Assembly (NCBI GenBank): GCA_037042915.1
Contig: CM073202.1
Location: 3,472,001-3,536,000, forward strand
DNA: 64,000 nucleotides
Source: Auricularia sp. M13
Lineage: Eukaryota; Basidiomycota; Agaricomycetes; Auriculariales; Auriculariaceae
Reading direction: 5' to 3'
The position numbers were made by a program, and so were the translations under genes. The notes below the pieces were generated by a model. That model searched no databases and was not told the origin of the DNA. It worked only from the letters and a program-made list of their open reading frames with translations. Shown here piece by piece: positions 34,219 through 44,127 of this stretch. Within the stretch, counting starts at the first letter, position 1. Each line of letters opens with the position of its first letter.

Positions 34219-35739
34219 ATGGCTCTTGCTCCTCACCACCACCATGCGCTCACGAGCGGAATTCGAGACGTCCTGCTGGACGCACTCCGCGACGTCTCTT
34301 GGTGCGCCCAGAAAATTTTTATTGCCATACATATCCTGACAGGGTTTCTTCTCATGGGCAGCGCGGGAGACGCGCAAAAAATCGTGCGCGCCGTCGAGTT
34401 CGCCGCGCTCAACGTAATCGCGAGCGTCGCCGACCACTGGAACTTGCAATCCACGGTTCCATGGCTCCCTCCCGAGGTCCTGACGAGCTGCTTTCGACAT
34501 CTCCCGTTCCAGGACCTCGTCATTGCGTCCCACGTTTCGCGGTACTGGCGCTCGGCAGCACTTGGCGCACCAGACTTGTGGAACCGTGTCCAGTTGAAGC
34601 CATTTGATACCGTAGCATACGCGCTGCACGAGCTGCTGGGTCGCTCTCGGGCCCGCCCAGTGGACTTCACCTTGCACACCAACAGCGCCGGCGGGCAAGG
34701 TATCCCAAAAATCGAGCACGCCATCGGCGCGCACATGCCACACATGCGCTCGATCTCGTGCAACTTGCCTGGGTCCGCTGCCGCCTTTCTGCAGCACGCG
34801 CCGATGCTGGAAGTGCTGAAGCTCGCGCCCAATTGCGGCACCACCGTCGCGGAGCTCTCGCCCGCGTTTCTCGGGGGACACGCGCCGCGCCTGCGCGATC
34901 TTCGTCTTGAGAACTTCGCCCTTCCTGCGTCGTGTTCTGCTCTGTCCTCTGTCACCCGGTTCACCGGCGTCCTCGCCCGATGGTCCGCGTCAAATGTTGA
35001 TAGGCTGTTCGACCTCTGCCCGCGGCTCGAGTATCTACGCCTCGAGAACATCCAGAACAGCACCCAGCTTCCCTCTGGGCGCGTGCCATCTACGCTGACA
35101 AACGTCGAGCTCATCGCGTGCGAGGGATGGACGGTCGACTTCAGCCGACACCTCAGCGCGTGGTCCGACTCGAGCATCGCAAACATCAGGCTCCAGGGCT
35201 GCGCGTCCACCCTTGACTTGTCCACGTACCTCACCGGCGTAGAATTGCGCAACTTCGACATCTGCTCCGTCTTCGGGCGTCGCTTCATCATCGACGCCGG
35301 CGGAGCAGACGGCGCGACGCGACATGTTGATGTCTCATTCGCGTTCTCGTCAATGCGTGAGGTTGCGTTCCCCATTCTCCCGCCCGTCCTGCCTCTCTTC
35401 TCGCGCTTGGAGTCGCTCGCATTGCCGTCCAACATGTTCAAGAAAGCGCTCGAGCAGGACCCGCGCTGGCGGCTTCCCGAGCTCAAGACCCTGCGTCTCA
35501 GCATCTTCCACCCGCTCGGATTCTCGCTGGGCGGACTGGAGGTGCCCAAGCTGGACGCACTTGAAGTCACACTGGAGAAGCATGCCGTCCTCGATTGTGC
35601 TCAGCTGAGGCACTGTGTCAATGAGAACCTCTTTGGCGCGCAGCTGCGCACTTTGCGCCTCACCGGTGCGACGAACATCGACGTGGACGCCATAAGAGTA
35701 GAACTCGCGGGTGTTGCACGCGAGATTGTCATGGTTTAG
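34219..35739 (+). CDS. F-box protein (506 residues, single exon)
   Basis: Intact frame from ATG at 34219 (context GTCAATGG) to stop at 35739. The F-box is at residues about 83-120 (LPPEVLTSCFRHLPFQDLVI, ASHVSRYWRSAALGAPDLW), followed by GRSRARPVDF, the family signature. The N-terminal 80 residues include a hydrophobic stretch (CAQKIFIAIHILTGFLLMGS) that other members lack; it may be a membrane-associated segment or simply a diverged leader. The C-terminal part is leucine-rich (LESLALPSNM, LKTLRLSIFHPLG). Presumed SCF substrate receptor of unknown target. Confidence 0.8.
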   Translation: MALAPHHHHALTSGIRDVLLDALRDVSWCAQKIFIAIHILTGFLLMGSAGDAQKIVRAVEFAALNVIASVADHWNLQSTVPWLPPEVLTSCFRHLPFQDLVIASHVSRYWRSAALGAPDLWNRVQLKPFDTVAYALHELLGRSRARPVDFTLHTNSAGGQGIPKIEHAIGAHMPHMRSISCNLPGSAAAFLQHAPMLEVLKLAPNCGTTVAELSPAFLGGHAPRLRDLRLENFALPASCSALSSVTRFTGVLARWSASNVDRLFDLCPRLEYLRLENIQNSTQLPSGRVPSTLTNVELIACEGWTVDFSRHLSAWSDSSIANIRLQGCASTLDLSTYLTGVELRNFDICSVFGRRFIIDAGGADGATRHVDVSFAFSSMREVAFPILPPVLPLFSRLESLALPSNMFKKALEQDPRWRLPELKTLRLSIFHPLGFSLGGLEVPKLDALEVTLEKHAVLDCAQLRHCVNENLFGAQLRTLRLTGATNIDVDAIRVELAGVAREIVMV

Positions 35740-37340
35740 GTCGTGTACAGTACTTTCTCAATGTTATGTCTCGGGCACTCGGCATCATTGACCACCAGTA
35801 TCGTACCCTTCTGCGCGCTCCCAGACTCCTGTGAAAGATGCCCGCCCCTGTCGACATCGCTATCGCATGCGTCCTCAACTCTGGAACGCCGGCAGAGGCA
35901 TGCGTTGCTATCGCCATCCCAGTCGCCCCGATCAGGCCTCCTCCTCGGGTAACGAGCCAGCTCCATTCGGACGACTCCGTCCACTACGAACGTAATCTCA
36001 CGGATTCGCAGCTTATCTCCGAACTCCTCTTTGTCGCAGAGTACGATCCGAAGTCTGAGATCGAGCACGAGAGCCGGGCCGATGCCAGCCTTACTCGTGG
36101 ACGCGCTCGCAGTCTCGACTGCACTGCCTGATAGCGCTTCCGGTCACGCTGGCGACGTCGACATTGTAATGACCGACTCTCCGGCTGAGCCTAGCACCTG
36201 CACCATCGATCTCCCGTCACCCTCTTCTCCGCACGGCCAGGATGTGCGGGGCAACTTTCTCACGGCACGAAAGGTCAGCATATCAGCTCAATAGCGCGAA
36301 CAGGTACTGAACCGTCGCCTCCAGAAACGCCGGTTCGCTCCGTACCCGACGCGCCGCGAGCCACTCCATCGCATGCATCAGCGGATAGACTGAGAAACGG
36401 CCAGTATCTACTGTATAATCGTATAAATAAACCCAAACCGGGGAGGCACGAGGCGAACATCTCCTGCGGTTCTGCGCAGGGCGACGACTTCGCATAACCT
36501 GGTTGCCATAAATGTGCATCGGCCAGATTCTCCACTCTGCCAAAATGATATATAGCTTCGGAGCTTCGCCGTCCACAGCGTGGTTGCAGAGATGGGCGGA
36601 GAGGAAAGGGAGCAGTCGTTTTCATAGACTGCGACACTTCCGGCTTGTCTCCCTTGTCGATTGGCCCCCGCCCGCGACATCGTAAATGCACGTGAGGGAT
36701 ACAGCTGCCCACTGATAGCAAGTGCAACCAATTTTGATCTCAATATGCAATCACACAGGCTCGCTCCCAATTTTCTGCTGCAGACAACTGGCCCCTGGCT
36801 AGCTGTTCTTTCCGACCCGTTTGCGCGGTAACGTGTTTAAACCACCTATGTCTCCCACTATGAATGTTAAGCACTAGAGTACCATCTTTGAACTGGAGAT
36901 TCCTCCGCGGGGTACTTCCCCTGGACTTCAACATCTTCCGCACGCCATCGTGGGGTATGCTCCGTCAGGCGACATCGGTTTATGCGAATCCCGGGCTCAT
37001 TATAGACAAATTCTGCGGCGGAGACCTGGTTAAACACATACTGTGCATCGAGATCTCAGAGACAAAGGCGCGCGCCGGACGTTCTGCAGCAAACAGGCGC
37101 TGTGCTTATCCTGTTTACCCTGAATCAGCACCGCATGCGCTTCTACTCGCGATCCGCCGTAGGGATGCAACTCAACGGTGATCTTTGCAGTAGAAGGTAA
37201 TATCCAGTGAGCCCTTAGCTGCTGATCGCATGCGATTCAGCGCCCCTTCGAGAGGCGGTATCGACCCGTCGCGAGAGCTATAAAACACCGTCCATGTCTA
37301 CTCGGAGTACCAGTACCCACTCTTCAGCCAATCGTCCAAG
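35740..37340. other. Spacer with unexplained open frames
   Basis: Minus-strand frames at 36283-36576 (ending YDYTVDTGRFSVYPLMHAME, then WLAARRVRSEPAF) and 35736-36068 look protein-like but I cannot name them or complete a model. A gene of unknown type on the minus strand between 36943 and 36283 is possible. Confidence 0.3.
37279..37285 (+). promoter_or_regulatory. TATA box of the secreted-protein gene
   Basis: TATAAAA, 62 bases before the start codon at 37341. Confidence 0.55.
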
Positions 37341-37820
37341 ATGCAGTTCAACTTCTTCACCCTCCTGGCTTTCGCTGTCGCCGCTGGTGCGGTCGTCGTC
37401 CCGGCTGCGGCGCCGTTCGAGATGGATACGTACACCGACTTCGACTGCACCGAGCGCGTTTCCACCACTGGAACGTGCAACGGAGGATGCCAGCCGTTCG
37501 CCGATAGGCACTCGTTCCAGGTGCGTGCCGCGTCGTCTCACCGCCGCTGTTGGCCCTGGCTCATGCTGCTGGTCCCCATCGCAAGGTGCCAGGCGGCGGC
37601 AAGCACTGCGTCACGGTGTACCGCCAGGCCAACTGCACTGGAGTCTCGGAGAGGTACCAGGTACAGAATGAGTGCACGGTACGCAGTTTGGTGTTTCGAT
37701 GGTCCCTTGGCTTTGACTGACGAGAGGTACTTATATCGACAGGGCGTGAGGACCCCAGACGAATTCGTCCTCTCGTACCGATGCAGCGCCCTCGACATTT
37801 TCGGTGCCTGCCCCTTTTAG
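37341..37820 (+). CDS. Small secreted cysteine-rich protein (116 residues, 8 Cys)
   Basis: Exons 37341-37520, 37586-37678 and 37743-37820 join in phase 0 at both introns (65 and 64 nt, GT-AG). Residues 1 to about 18-24 form a clear signal peptide (FFTLLAFAVAAGAVVVPAAA). The mature part has eight cysteines at 36, 46, 50, 68, 77, 90, 105 and 114, an even number that fits four disulphides, and the protein ends two residues after the last one (GACPF). No hydrophobin spacing (no CC pairs) and no known effector motif. Such proteins in wood- and litter-living agarics are exported; the role here is unknown. It has its own TATA box and sits alone between F-box loci. Confidence 0.75.
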   Translation: MQFNFFTLLAFAVAAGAVVVPAAAPFEMDTYTDFDCTERVSTTGTCNGGCQPFADRHSFQVRAASSHRRCWPWLMLLVPIARCQAAASTASRCTARPTALESRRGTRYRMSARYAVWCFDGPLALTDERYLYRQGVRTPDEFVLSYRCSALDIFGACPF

Positions 37821-38500
37821 TGCACCGCGCGTGCGAACGTGCAGTCTGTGCGTGGTGGATCGCGAACGCTGACATTGGTTCAATGCTGAAGTGCCTTACA
37901 GCCTCTTCAGCCATGCTCCGGACCCCGTAACTGTCGCGATGTAGACTAGTTGTTTCTGAATGCAGTTTGCGCGACTTTGATGAGATCCCATAAGAGCCTA
38001 AGCACTAGGCATATCGAGATAAAAGCCGACGGTGACACCGACGTTCAGAATGTCTTATCAGAAGGCAACGAGCTGAACGACTCCCGTGAAAGCTGCCACT
38101 ATTGGCTTTCGCACGAAGGCATTGAGTGCGGGTGAAGAAAATCGTGGAGTAGACCGGGGGCGATCGATACGAGATTTTTTGAGCAACACTGGACCCGGAA
38201 TAGTGGATTGGTTGACATTTGTAAGAGATTCATAGACTGGTTTTCTGCAAGAATGAATGACAATTGTTTGAGGGTGGTTGTTAACTAATTTCAGGACCAC
38301 CATTCAAACTATTCACCTGTTCAATGAGTATTGTTTGTAATATGTGAGAGAGTGGCACCGAGATTTCTATTGTGCCACATTCGATAGATTCTCTTGTATT
38401 CTTGCAGAAAATCATGACGGTAATCTCTAACAATTCTCGACCACCACACAATCACGGGCCCAGTGCAAGTGATCGCGGCCGCGCGGTGCATCGGACGTGT
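37821..38500. other. Spacer with a hairpin
   Basis: Near 38268-38311 GTTTGAGGGTGGT and ACCACCATTCAAAC can pair around a short loop. The segment is AT-richer than its surroundings. No gene seen. Confidence 0.4.
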
Positions 38501-38654
38501 GATGCGAGAGGAACAATAGCAAGAGAGCGCAGTCCGCCTAGCCAAGAGTCGGGCTCAGGTTCTGTGCGCTGATACGGAATAGAGTGTCGCAGCGTGAGCA
38601 TCGAATCAAATTGGGATGGTCGGCGAGATGCAGGATGGGCGCCTAGCACGAGTT

Positions 38655-38669
38655 ATCGATAATCGAGGA
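38655..38669. repeat. LINE target-site duplication, 3' side
   Basis: ATCGATAATCGAGGA, identical to 40358-40372. The element's own 3' end next to it is a short GATGATGATG run (ATC repeat on the element strand) in place of poly(A). Confidence 0.75.
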
Positions 38670-40357
38670 TGATGATGAATCAGTGTATTTAAATGCAACA
38701 GGCTACAGATGGTAGAGCCAAGACGCATTGCCGCATAATCTGGGGACTATGGAGCGGGGACCGAGACAAGAAGAGAGGAGCAGGACAAAAGAGAAATGGA
38801 AGCCGAGAAAGAGAAATGGAAGCCGAGAATGGTGTCGAGGGGCCGAAGGGATACTAGGGCCGCACATGTGGGTTGGAAAGTGGGTCGTCGCGGTAGTACA
38901 TAGCGCGATCTAGGGAGTATATATAGTTGATGCAAGAGACCGTGGGGGTTCGGCAAGGTGGCGACTCGTGTCGCGGCGAGCGCGGGGAGGGTGTAGGTGG
39001 ATGGGCGCGGGCGCGCCTATGGCGCGCCCATCAGGCGTCTGCAGGCACAGCATCCTCGTCAGCGGGCTTCAGGAAAGCGCCGCTGGATCGGAGGAACTTG
39101 ACAGTCGCAAGCAGCCCCTCATTAGTCCCCAGCAAATCCGCCACAATGAGCTGGGGAGAGTGTACGTAGAGGGGTGCGCGATACTGCTCCAGGTCCGGGC
39201 ACCTGACCAAGAGATGGTCGCGGGTCTGCAGAGGCACCCCGCATGTGCATGCAAAGCCACGCTCAGGTTTATTAATGGCCCGGAAGTACTCGCCCGTAAA
39301 CGCGTGCCCAGTCCGGCACTGCAGGAGGCGCACAAACATGGGCTTGTCCAGCGTTTTAAGACGGGGGGTGGGGCGAGTGCTGGGAGGGAAGCGGTTTGCG
39401 GGCGCGAATGCATCGTGCCGCGTCACCGCCAGCCAAGCGCTGCGCCAATTGTCCAGCAAACGGACCGAGGAGTCGCGTCGAGCGCGGGTCCTGGTCACAG
39501 TGACTGGGAGCGAGGGTGGCCGCAACACCCCAGCTTTCGCCAGTTTGTCCGAGGCCTCATTGCCCCTCACACCCTCGTGTCCCGGTACCCAGGCCAGCGT
39601 GACGCGTGAGCCGCCATCCTGTCGCAGAAAGGGAGAAATAGCATCAGCGAATAGTACAGCAAGGAACTGGCCCGAGCCTGGGGAAAGTGTAGATACACGG
39701 CCGATAGCAGCATCATTATCTGCAAAGAAGTAAATGTGAGTAACATTCCGCACTCGGTCTTGGGCAGCATGAACGGCAGCACGTGCGCCATCCACGAGCG
39801 CAAACAGTTCGCCGTCGTAGACGTCACCCGCCCGGCCTAGGCCACGCGAGAGGGAGTGAATTGTCCTGCCGCAGTGTACCAGCAGCACGCCCGCTCCCGC
39901 AGCATCGTCCAGGAGTGAGCCATCTGTGTACACCAGTAGCGCAGACGGGTCGTCGCGCAGGGCTGCAGCTAATTTGGTGTGCTGCAACGCCGCCTGGCGC
40001 TTGTTGACCTCAGGGGATTTCTGCAGGATGCAGAGGCGGCCGCCGTACGTGTTGACCGGGTCCTCCCATGGTGCCAATAGGCGTGGGTCAATCCGCTCAC
40101 CGTCCGCCGGATAGAGGCGGGCGATGCGCTGCAGGTGGGTGTGTGCGCCGGAGGCATGCGGACGCAGCGGCGGGGGGTACGCCGCCGCTGCACCGCTGGA
40201 CCAATCACCGCCCAGGCGTTGCCTGATAGGGTGTTCACGCGGGAAGGTGGCAAAGCGGATCGCTGCACGCTCGTTGCGCAGCGCGAGCGTCAGCGACAGC
40301 GGTGGGGTTGATGCCTCCAGGTTGAGGATGTCGGCTGGAGTTGTCTTGAATGCACCG
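38670..40357 (-). mobile_element. 5'-truncated LINE retrotransposon (about 1.7 kb) with 15-bp duplication
   Basis: Flanked by identical ATCGATAATCGAGGA at 38655-38669 and 40358-40372. Only the 3' end of the coding region remains, on the minus strand: an RNase H domain and a C-terminal zinc knuckle. The reverse-transcriptase and endonuclease parts are absent, as is common after incomplete target-primed reverse transcription. Domain order suits Tad/I-type LINEs, which carry RNase H. The open frame is intact, suggesting a rather recent insertion. Confidence 0.8.
39031..40350 (-). CDS. LINE ORF2 C-terminal fragment: RNase H and zinc knuckle
   Basis: The frame is open across the truncated 5' border (NLEASTPPLSLTLALRNERA) to the stop at 39031. 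RNase H residues are visible: YTDGSLLDDA (first Asp), YDGELFAL (Glu), FFADNDAAI (second Asp) and WVPGHEGVRGNEASDKLAK (His and last Asp). A C-terminal CTCGVPLQTRDHLLVRCP is the Cys-x-Cys-x7-His-x4-Cys knuckle typical of LINE ends. RNase H would remove RNA from the RNA-DNA hybrid during retrotransposition. Without reverse transcriptase this copy cannot move itself. It has no start codon of its own. Confidence 0.8.
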   Translation of the reverse strand, partial: FKTTPADILNLEASTPPLSLTLALRNERAAIRFATFPREHPIRQRLGGDWSSGAAAAYPPPLRPHASGAHTHLQRIARLYPADGERIDPRLLAPWEDPVNTYGGRLCILQKSPEVNKRQAALQHTKLAAALRDDPSALLVYTDGSLLDDAAGAGVLLVHCGRTIHSLSRGLGRAGDVYDGELFALVDGARAAVHAAQDRVRNVTHIYFFADNDAAIGRVSTLSPGSGQFLAVLFADAISPFLRQDGGSRVTLAWVPGHEGVRGNEASDKLAKAGVLRPPSLPVTVTRTRARRDSSVRLLDNWRSAWLAVTRHDAFAPANRFPPSTRPTPRLKTLDKPMFVRLLQCRTGHAFTGEYFRAINKPERGFACTCGVPLQTRDHLLVRCPDLEQYRAPLYVHSPQLIVADLLGTNEGLLATVKFLRSSGAFLKPADEDAVPADA

Positions 40358-40372
40358 ATCGATAATCGAGGA
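40358..40372. repeat. LINE target-site duplication, 5' side
   Basis: ATCGATAATCGAGGA, identical to 38655-38669, at the truncated 5' end of the element. Confidence 0.75.
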
Positions 40373-41209
40373 GAGGCATCAACGGCGCAAACGAAAGAAG
40401 CAGGCAGGCGCTAACAGTTGCATCGCAGTTTTGGAGCATACACATTCGGTAGCGAGCGTCGTTTCACCGTGTTCGCGCTTGATCCCAGCCTTGCGTTCGA
40501 TGGCCTTTCGAGCGTCATGTCCGTCAGAGCGCCGTAGTTCCTTCCATACGCTGTGCGAGGCATTTCCAGGGCTCAATGACGCCACATGGGATACTTCAGC
40601 AAGTGACCTCGCACATTCGGGCGCGCGCGTTGACCAGGTCCGATGTGACGACGGACAAGAGCAGGACAAAAGCAAGCAGCGGAGATGCGGGAAATGCATC
40701 CGGCCGCGGAACTCGTCGGATGAAAACCAACTCAATAGGCGCGGTGCAGCAGGCTCAAAGGATTTCCAACGTCCAGGAGAAACGTCTATATCCAAAAGAC
40801 ACTGGCCCGAGCGCGCGGTAACCAGTGCGAGCAGGTTAGCCCAATTCGGTGATTTTCGGGGTAGCGGTGCGGCCCACAAAGGTGCTGCCAGTGTCAGGCG
40901 GAGTGTCCCAGAGTGATGTAGGAAGTTCGATACGGTTCCATAGACGCGGGAAGCCGCAGGCAGTAGAGCGCCACGAGCGCGAGACGTGCGAAACCTTGAT
41001 GCACTCGCCGACGGACAGGAACGAAAAGCAAGCCACCCAGGTCTCTGGAAGCATCGCGCCCAGAAGCGTAGCATTTTCCCCGTTCCGCTCTGACGCGGCG
41101 TCTCGGATTAAACGCAGCGTCTTGGTCATTGTAAGTTGAAGAAGTCCTTCGACATCGGCAGCGCTGTAGTACGAATCAATCAAATTCCTGCTACCTTGGT
41201 AGTAGGTCT

Positions 41210-42244
41210 TACTGCTGTTTGCAGAACGGAAGGCGCCGGCGCAAAACGGCGATTTTCCGAGTGCTTTCCTCGCGCTTGCCGTTCCTCGAGCAATTCAATT
41301 CCCCTTCCCACCGAACTTTGCAAGCGACCTCTCAGTGCTCTAAGGGACCTCTCTACACAACAGGAACATCAGGTGAACCGGTTATCCTCGCCCGGTATCA
41401 CTCCGGCGGTCTGAGCCTCCATCCGACGCTGTCACCAGCGTCTAGCTTGCCAACGGCACAACGCGCCGGCATGCAACCTCTCGTTCAGCTTTACGGCACT
41501 CTACTTAGGCTGAAGCGCGCTGGAAAAGCGCGAGAATTCACTCCAAACAGCCACAGATGGCCAGGCGAGTGTGCACTCAGAAAGGAATTCGTGTCATAGC
41601 ATCTCTACTGGTATACAGAGGGCAAAGACATTGGTTGTAGGGTCTCATACAAGTAAATACAAACATTTTTATGAGATTATTCTGAGCTTGGTCCTGCGTG
41701 ACAGCAGATGTAGAATGATTCTTCTAGGCTGGCCGCTGGGGGAACTCACAACAGAATGTATCCTTTGCCCGTCATTTGCTGGTTCAATCTAGGTGTGTTC
41801 ATCCTGAATACATCAGGCCTAGCAACTTCAACCCGGATACATGGCCATTTGAGCATTGTATCCTCAAACTATTTAAGCGCAATTCTGTCCGAACCGTCTG
41901 TGGCCGTTTGGAGTGGATTCTCGCACTCTTCCAGCGCGCTTCAGCCTAAGTAGAGTGCCGTAAAGCTGAACGAGAGGTTGCATGCCGGCGCGTTGCGCCG
42001 TTGGCAAGCTAGACGCTGGTGACAGCGTCGGATGGAGGCTCAGACCGCCGGAGTGATGCCGGGCGAGGATAACCGGTTCACCTGATGTTCCTGTTGTGTA
42101 GAGGGGTCCCTTAGAGCACTGAGAGGTCGCTTGCAAAGTTCGGTGGGAAGGGGAATTGAATTGCTCGAGGAACGGCGAGCGCGAGGAAAGCACTCGGAAA
42201 ATCGCCGTTTTGCGCCGGCGCCTTCCGTTCTGCAAACAGCAGTA
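41210..42244. mobile_element. Fold-back element with 352-bp inverted arms
   Basis: 41210-41561 and 41893-42244 are inverted copies that differ at only a few per cent of positions as far as I could align them; both begin outward with TACTGCTGTTTGCAGAACGG. The 331-bp middle is unrelated to the arms and has no clear gene. Apparent open frames in the arms (starting MQNGRRRRKTAIFRV) exist in both copies only because the arms are duplicates. No target duplication is visible next to the outer ends. It may be a fold-back transposon or a local inverted duplication. A transcript across it would form a very long hairpin. Confidence 0.65.
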
Positions 42245-43085
42245 GCGTTCGATGCCGGAATCCGCAATAGAAAACTATTTGATACGAAACGTTCCTCCTG
42301 CTGCACCTTCCTTCTATGGCAATTTTCCGCGGACAATTGGCTTTTTATGGGCATCATCCGCGGAAATTCACGGTTCTTCGGTCCGGGAAAGCGCCAACGG
42401 ATGCAGTCGCACTTGGACATCGACCTCCACAATTGCGGCCGTCAGTCATCCTGGTTCAGACAAAAAGCGCGTTGTATTCGTTGTCACTAACGTCCTCGTT
42501 ACGCTTGGTATGCTAGAGCTTCATCAGCCTGCGCTCGTTTGGTGCGCTCATCCCGCCCTGCCGCACCCGTTCTTCCCTGCAACATACCATCACCAAGTGA
42601 CACCAACCGCTGTCCTGCCTCCAGTCCCGAACCCCCACTCTCCATTTCCAGCGTGAAAGGTCTACATCTGCGCTCGAGAGCGCGACTAGCACCTGTTCAC
42701 AGGCCTTGCGAGATTCATCTATTGCACAAAGTGCTTGTTCTCCGAGTCGTTGTTGCTCGAGCTCTACCAGATATTTCTGAGGGTGTCGCGAATCTCTTGA
42801 GCAACGGCTGATTACCTCAATCCAAGCATCCTTACCTCTCGATTGTCGCAGCTGCCAATGCTGAAGCTGAATCCGCACATCGGGCGTGGCAGCCTACGCC
42901 TAGAGGTCTCGTTGCATGCTCTGCGACACGGTGGATGCGAAGAGCGTTGGACCAGAGGTGTGCGCCACCCTGCGTGACTTGGGCAGTGCAAAGCCGTACA
43001 GCTCTTCTGCAAGCTCGTAGTCGTGCTGGGAACTGGTGGGAGCTAATGCATAAGTGGTGGTTTCTATTCTCACTCTGCCGATCTT
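42245..43085. other. Spacer, no gene supported
   Basis: Open frames on both strands but none with a motif or good splice model. Confidence 0.35.
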
Positions 43086-43283
43086 ATGCGTGTTGTGTGC
43101 TTGGTTTTCCTGCTAGCGCAGGCGGTTCAGGATCGGTGTTTGGCTCGAGGGACGACCGGCGCATTTGGTCTACCTCCCAAGCCCAGCAGCATAACGGGGT
43201 GCAGAGGACAGTGTCAGATGCACAATGCGATCTGCGATTTCATTCCCGGTGGCAGAAGTAGGACGTTGTGCGATTGTTTTTAG
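43086..43283 (+). CDS. Possible small secreted cysteine-rich peptide (65 residues)
   Basis: A single short frame starting MRVVCLVFLLAQAVQDRCLA, with a hydrophobic leader that could be a signal peptide, followed by a short mature part with six more cysteines (DRC, TGC, GQC, AIC and the ending LCDCF). Too short to be sure; no relative recognised. It is not similar to the eight-cysteine protein at 37341. The leader, cysteine pattern and ATG favour a real gene, but chance remains a fair explanation. Confidence 0.35.
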   Translation: MRVVCLVFLLAQAVQDRCLARGTTGAFGLPPKPSSITGCRGQCQMHNAICDFIPGGRSRTLCDCF

Positions 43284-43802
43284 AGCAATACAGTACGCAT
43301 GTTGGGATCTCGGGGTTAACGCTCAGGCCAATTGTCCATTGTTGGCGCCGTTCAACGGACATCGTAGCAGTGTAGCCACAGCTCCTGCTGTGACGTCTAT
43401 CAAACGTAAGCTGTCCTGCCACCAGGCCTTTTATACACTCCTCCGTGTAGCTTTATGCCGCTCCACTCGTTTGCTTTCGTTGGTTGTCCTTCCTGTGGAG
43501 ATTTGTAGCATTATCATCGCTCCTACGGCTCGAAGACGCCCTTGTCATCCTTCCCACCCTACCCTTTCTACCGTCTCCAGATGTATGACCATTTCAGGGT
43601 ACATCACAGCTCCGATACACTGGGTCCTCCACGTTGTGAAAGCAATTCCGGTTACAGTGGCCCGATACCTGCAGCTCCTTTGCAATCTGTATGTCAATCT
43701 TGATCTTGGATATGAAAAAAAAAGACCCATCGCAGAACAGTGATAACTGACTGGACTACTGGACTTCTGTCTCACGACGGACGTCACTGAACCTGCCATC
43801 AA
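43284..43802. other. Spacer before transposon 2
   Basis: No gene supported. A poly-A-like run (GAAAAAAAAAG) is at about 43713. Ends at the target duplication of transposon 2. Confidence 0.35.
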
Positions 43803-43810
43803 GCTCTTGG
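43803..43810. repeat. Target-site duplication of transposon 2, left copy
   Basis: GCTCTTGG, identical to 49981-49988, directly outside the left terminus. Confidence 0.85.
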
Positions 43811-44127
43811 CAAGGGTCCCTCGTCGGCAAATTCCGATATCACGAGGCGGGGGGGCGGGGGGTCAAATTGGGGGGCTTGTGAGAATTTTTTAATTCAAGA
43901 ATTTTGATCACAAATTAGGAGTTTTGACGTACAAAATCACCTCAATTCGTCTTTCGGATGCATCCGGCGATGTCCGGGTGCGTAATGCGCGTTGGCTGCT
44001 GCCGTCATGCGTGGTGCAGCAACTTGTGGTTCAAGGCGACCGATGTCGCCCCGTTTCTTACGAGCTGCGGATCAACACAGGTTGTCTTCCAACCACTTAG
44101 TGTCTGTTCTGCTCGTGCGTACCTGCG

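Larger units (their letters stand above)
38500..41133 (-). pseudogene. F-box-like gene remnant split by a LINE
   Basis: Starting at ATG 41133 the minus strand encodes an F-box (MLPETWVACFSFLSVGECIK, VSHVSRSWRSTACGFPRLW). Near 40845 the frame shifts by one (ITELG continues as NWANLLALVTARSGQCLLDI in another frame), then RLLSWFSSDEFRGRMHFPHL. The LINE at 38670-40357 interrupts it; on its far side, 38500-38655 still aligns with the paralogous copy at 52420-52590 (shared AACAATAGCAAGA, CCAAGAGTCG, GGCACGAG or GCACGAG words). The order of the two halves in that paralogue, without a LINE, shows the insertion split one locus. A frameshift plus an insertion make it non-functional. Confidence 0.6.

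Noticed and set aside
41219-42235. Two matching 120-codon frames starting MQNGRRRRK
   Set aside because: They are the two inverted arms of one repeat; the match reflects DNA duplication and neither has a recognisable domain.
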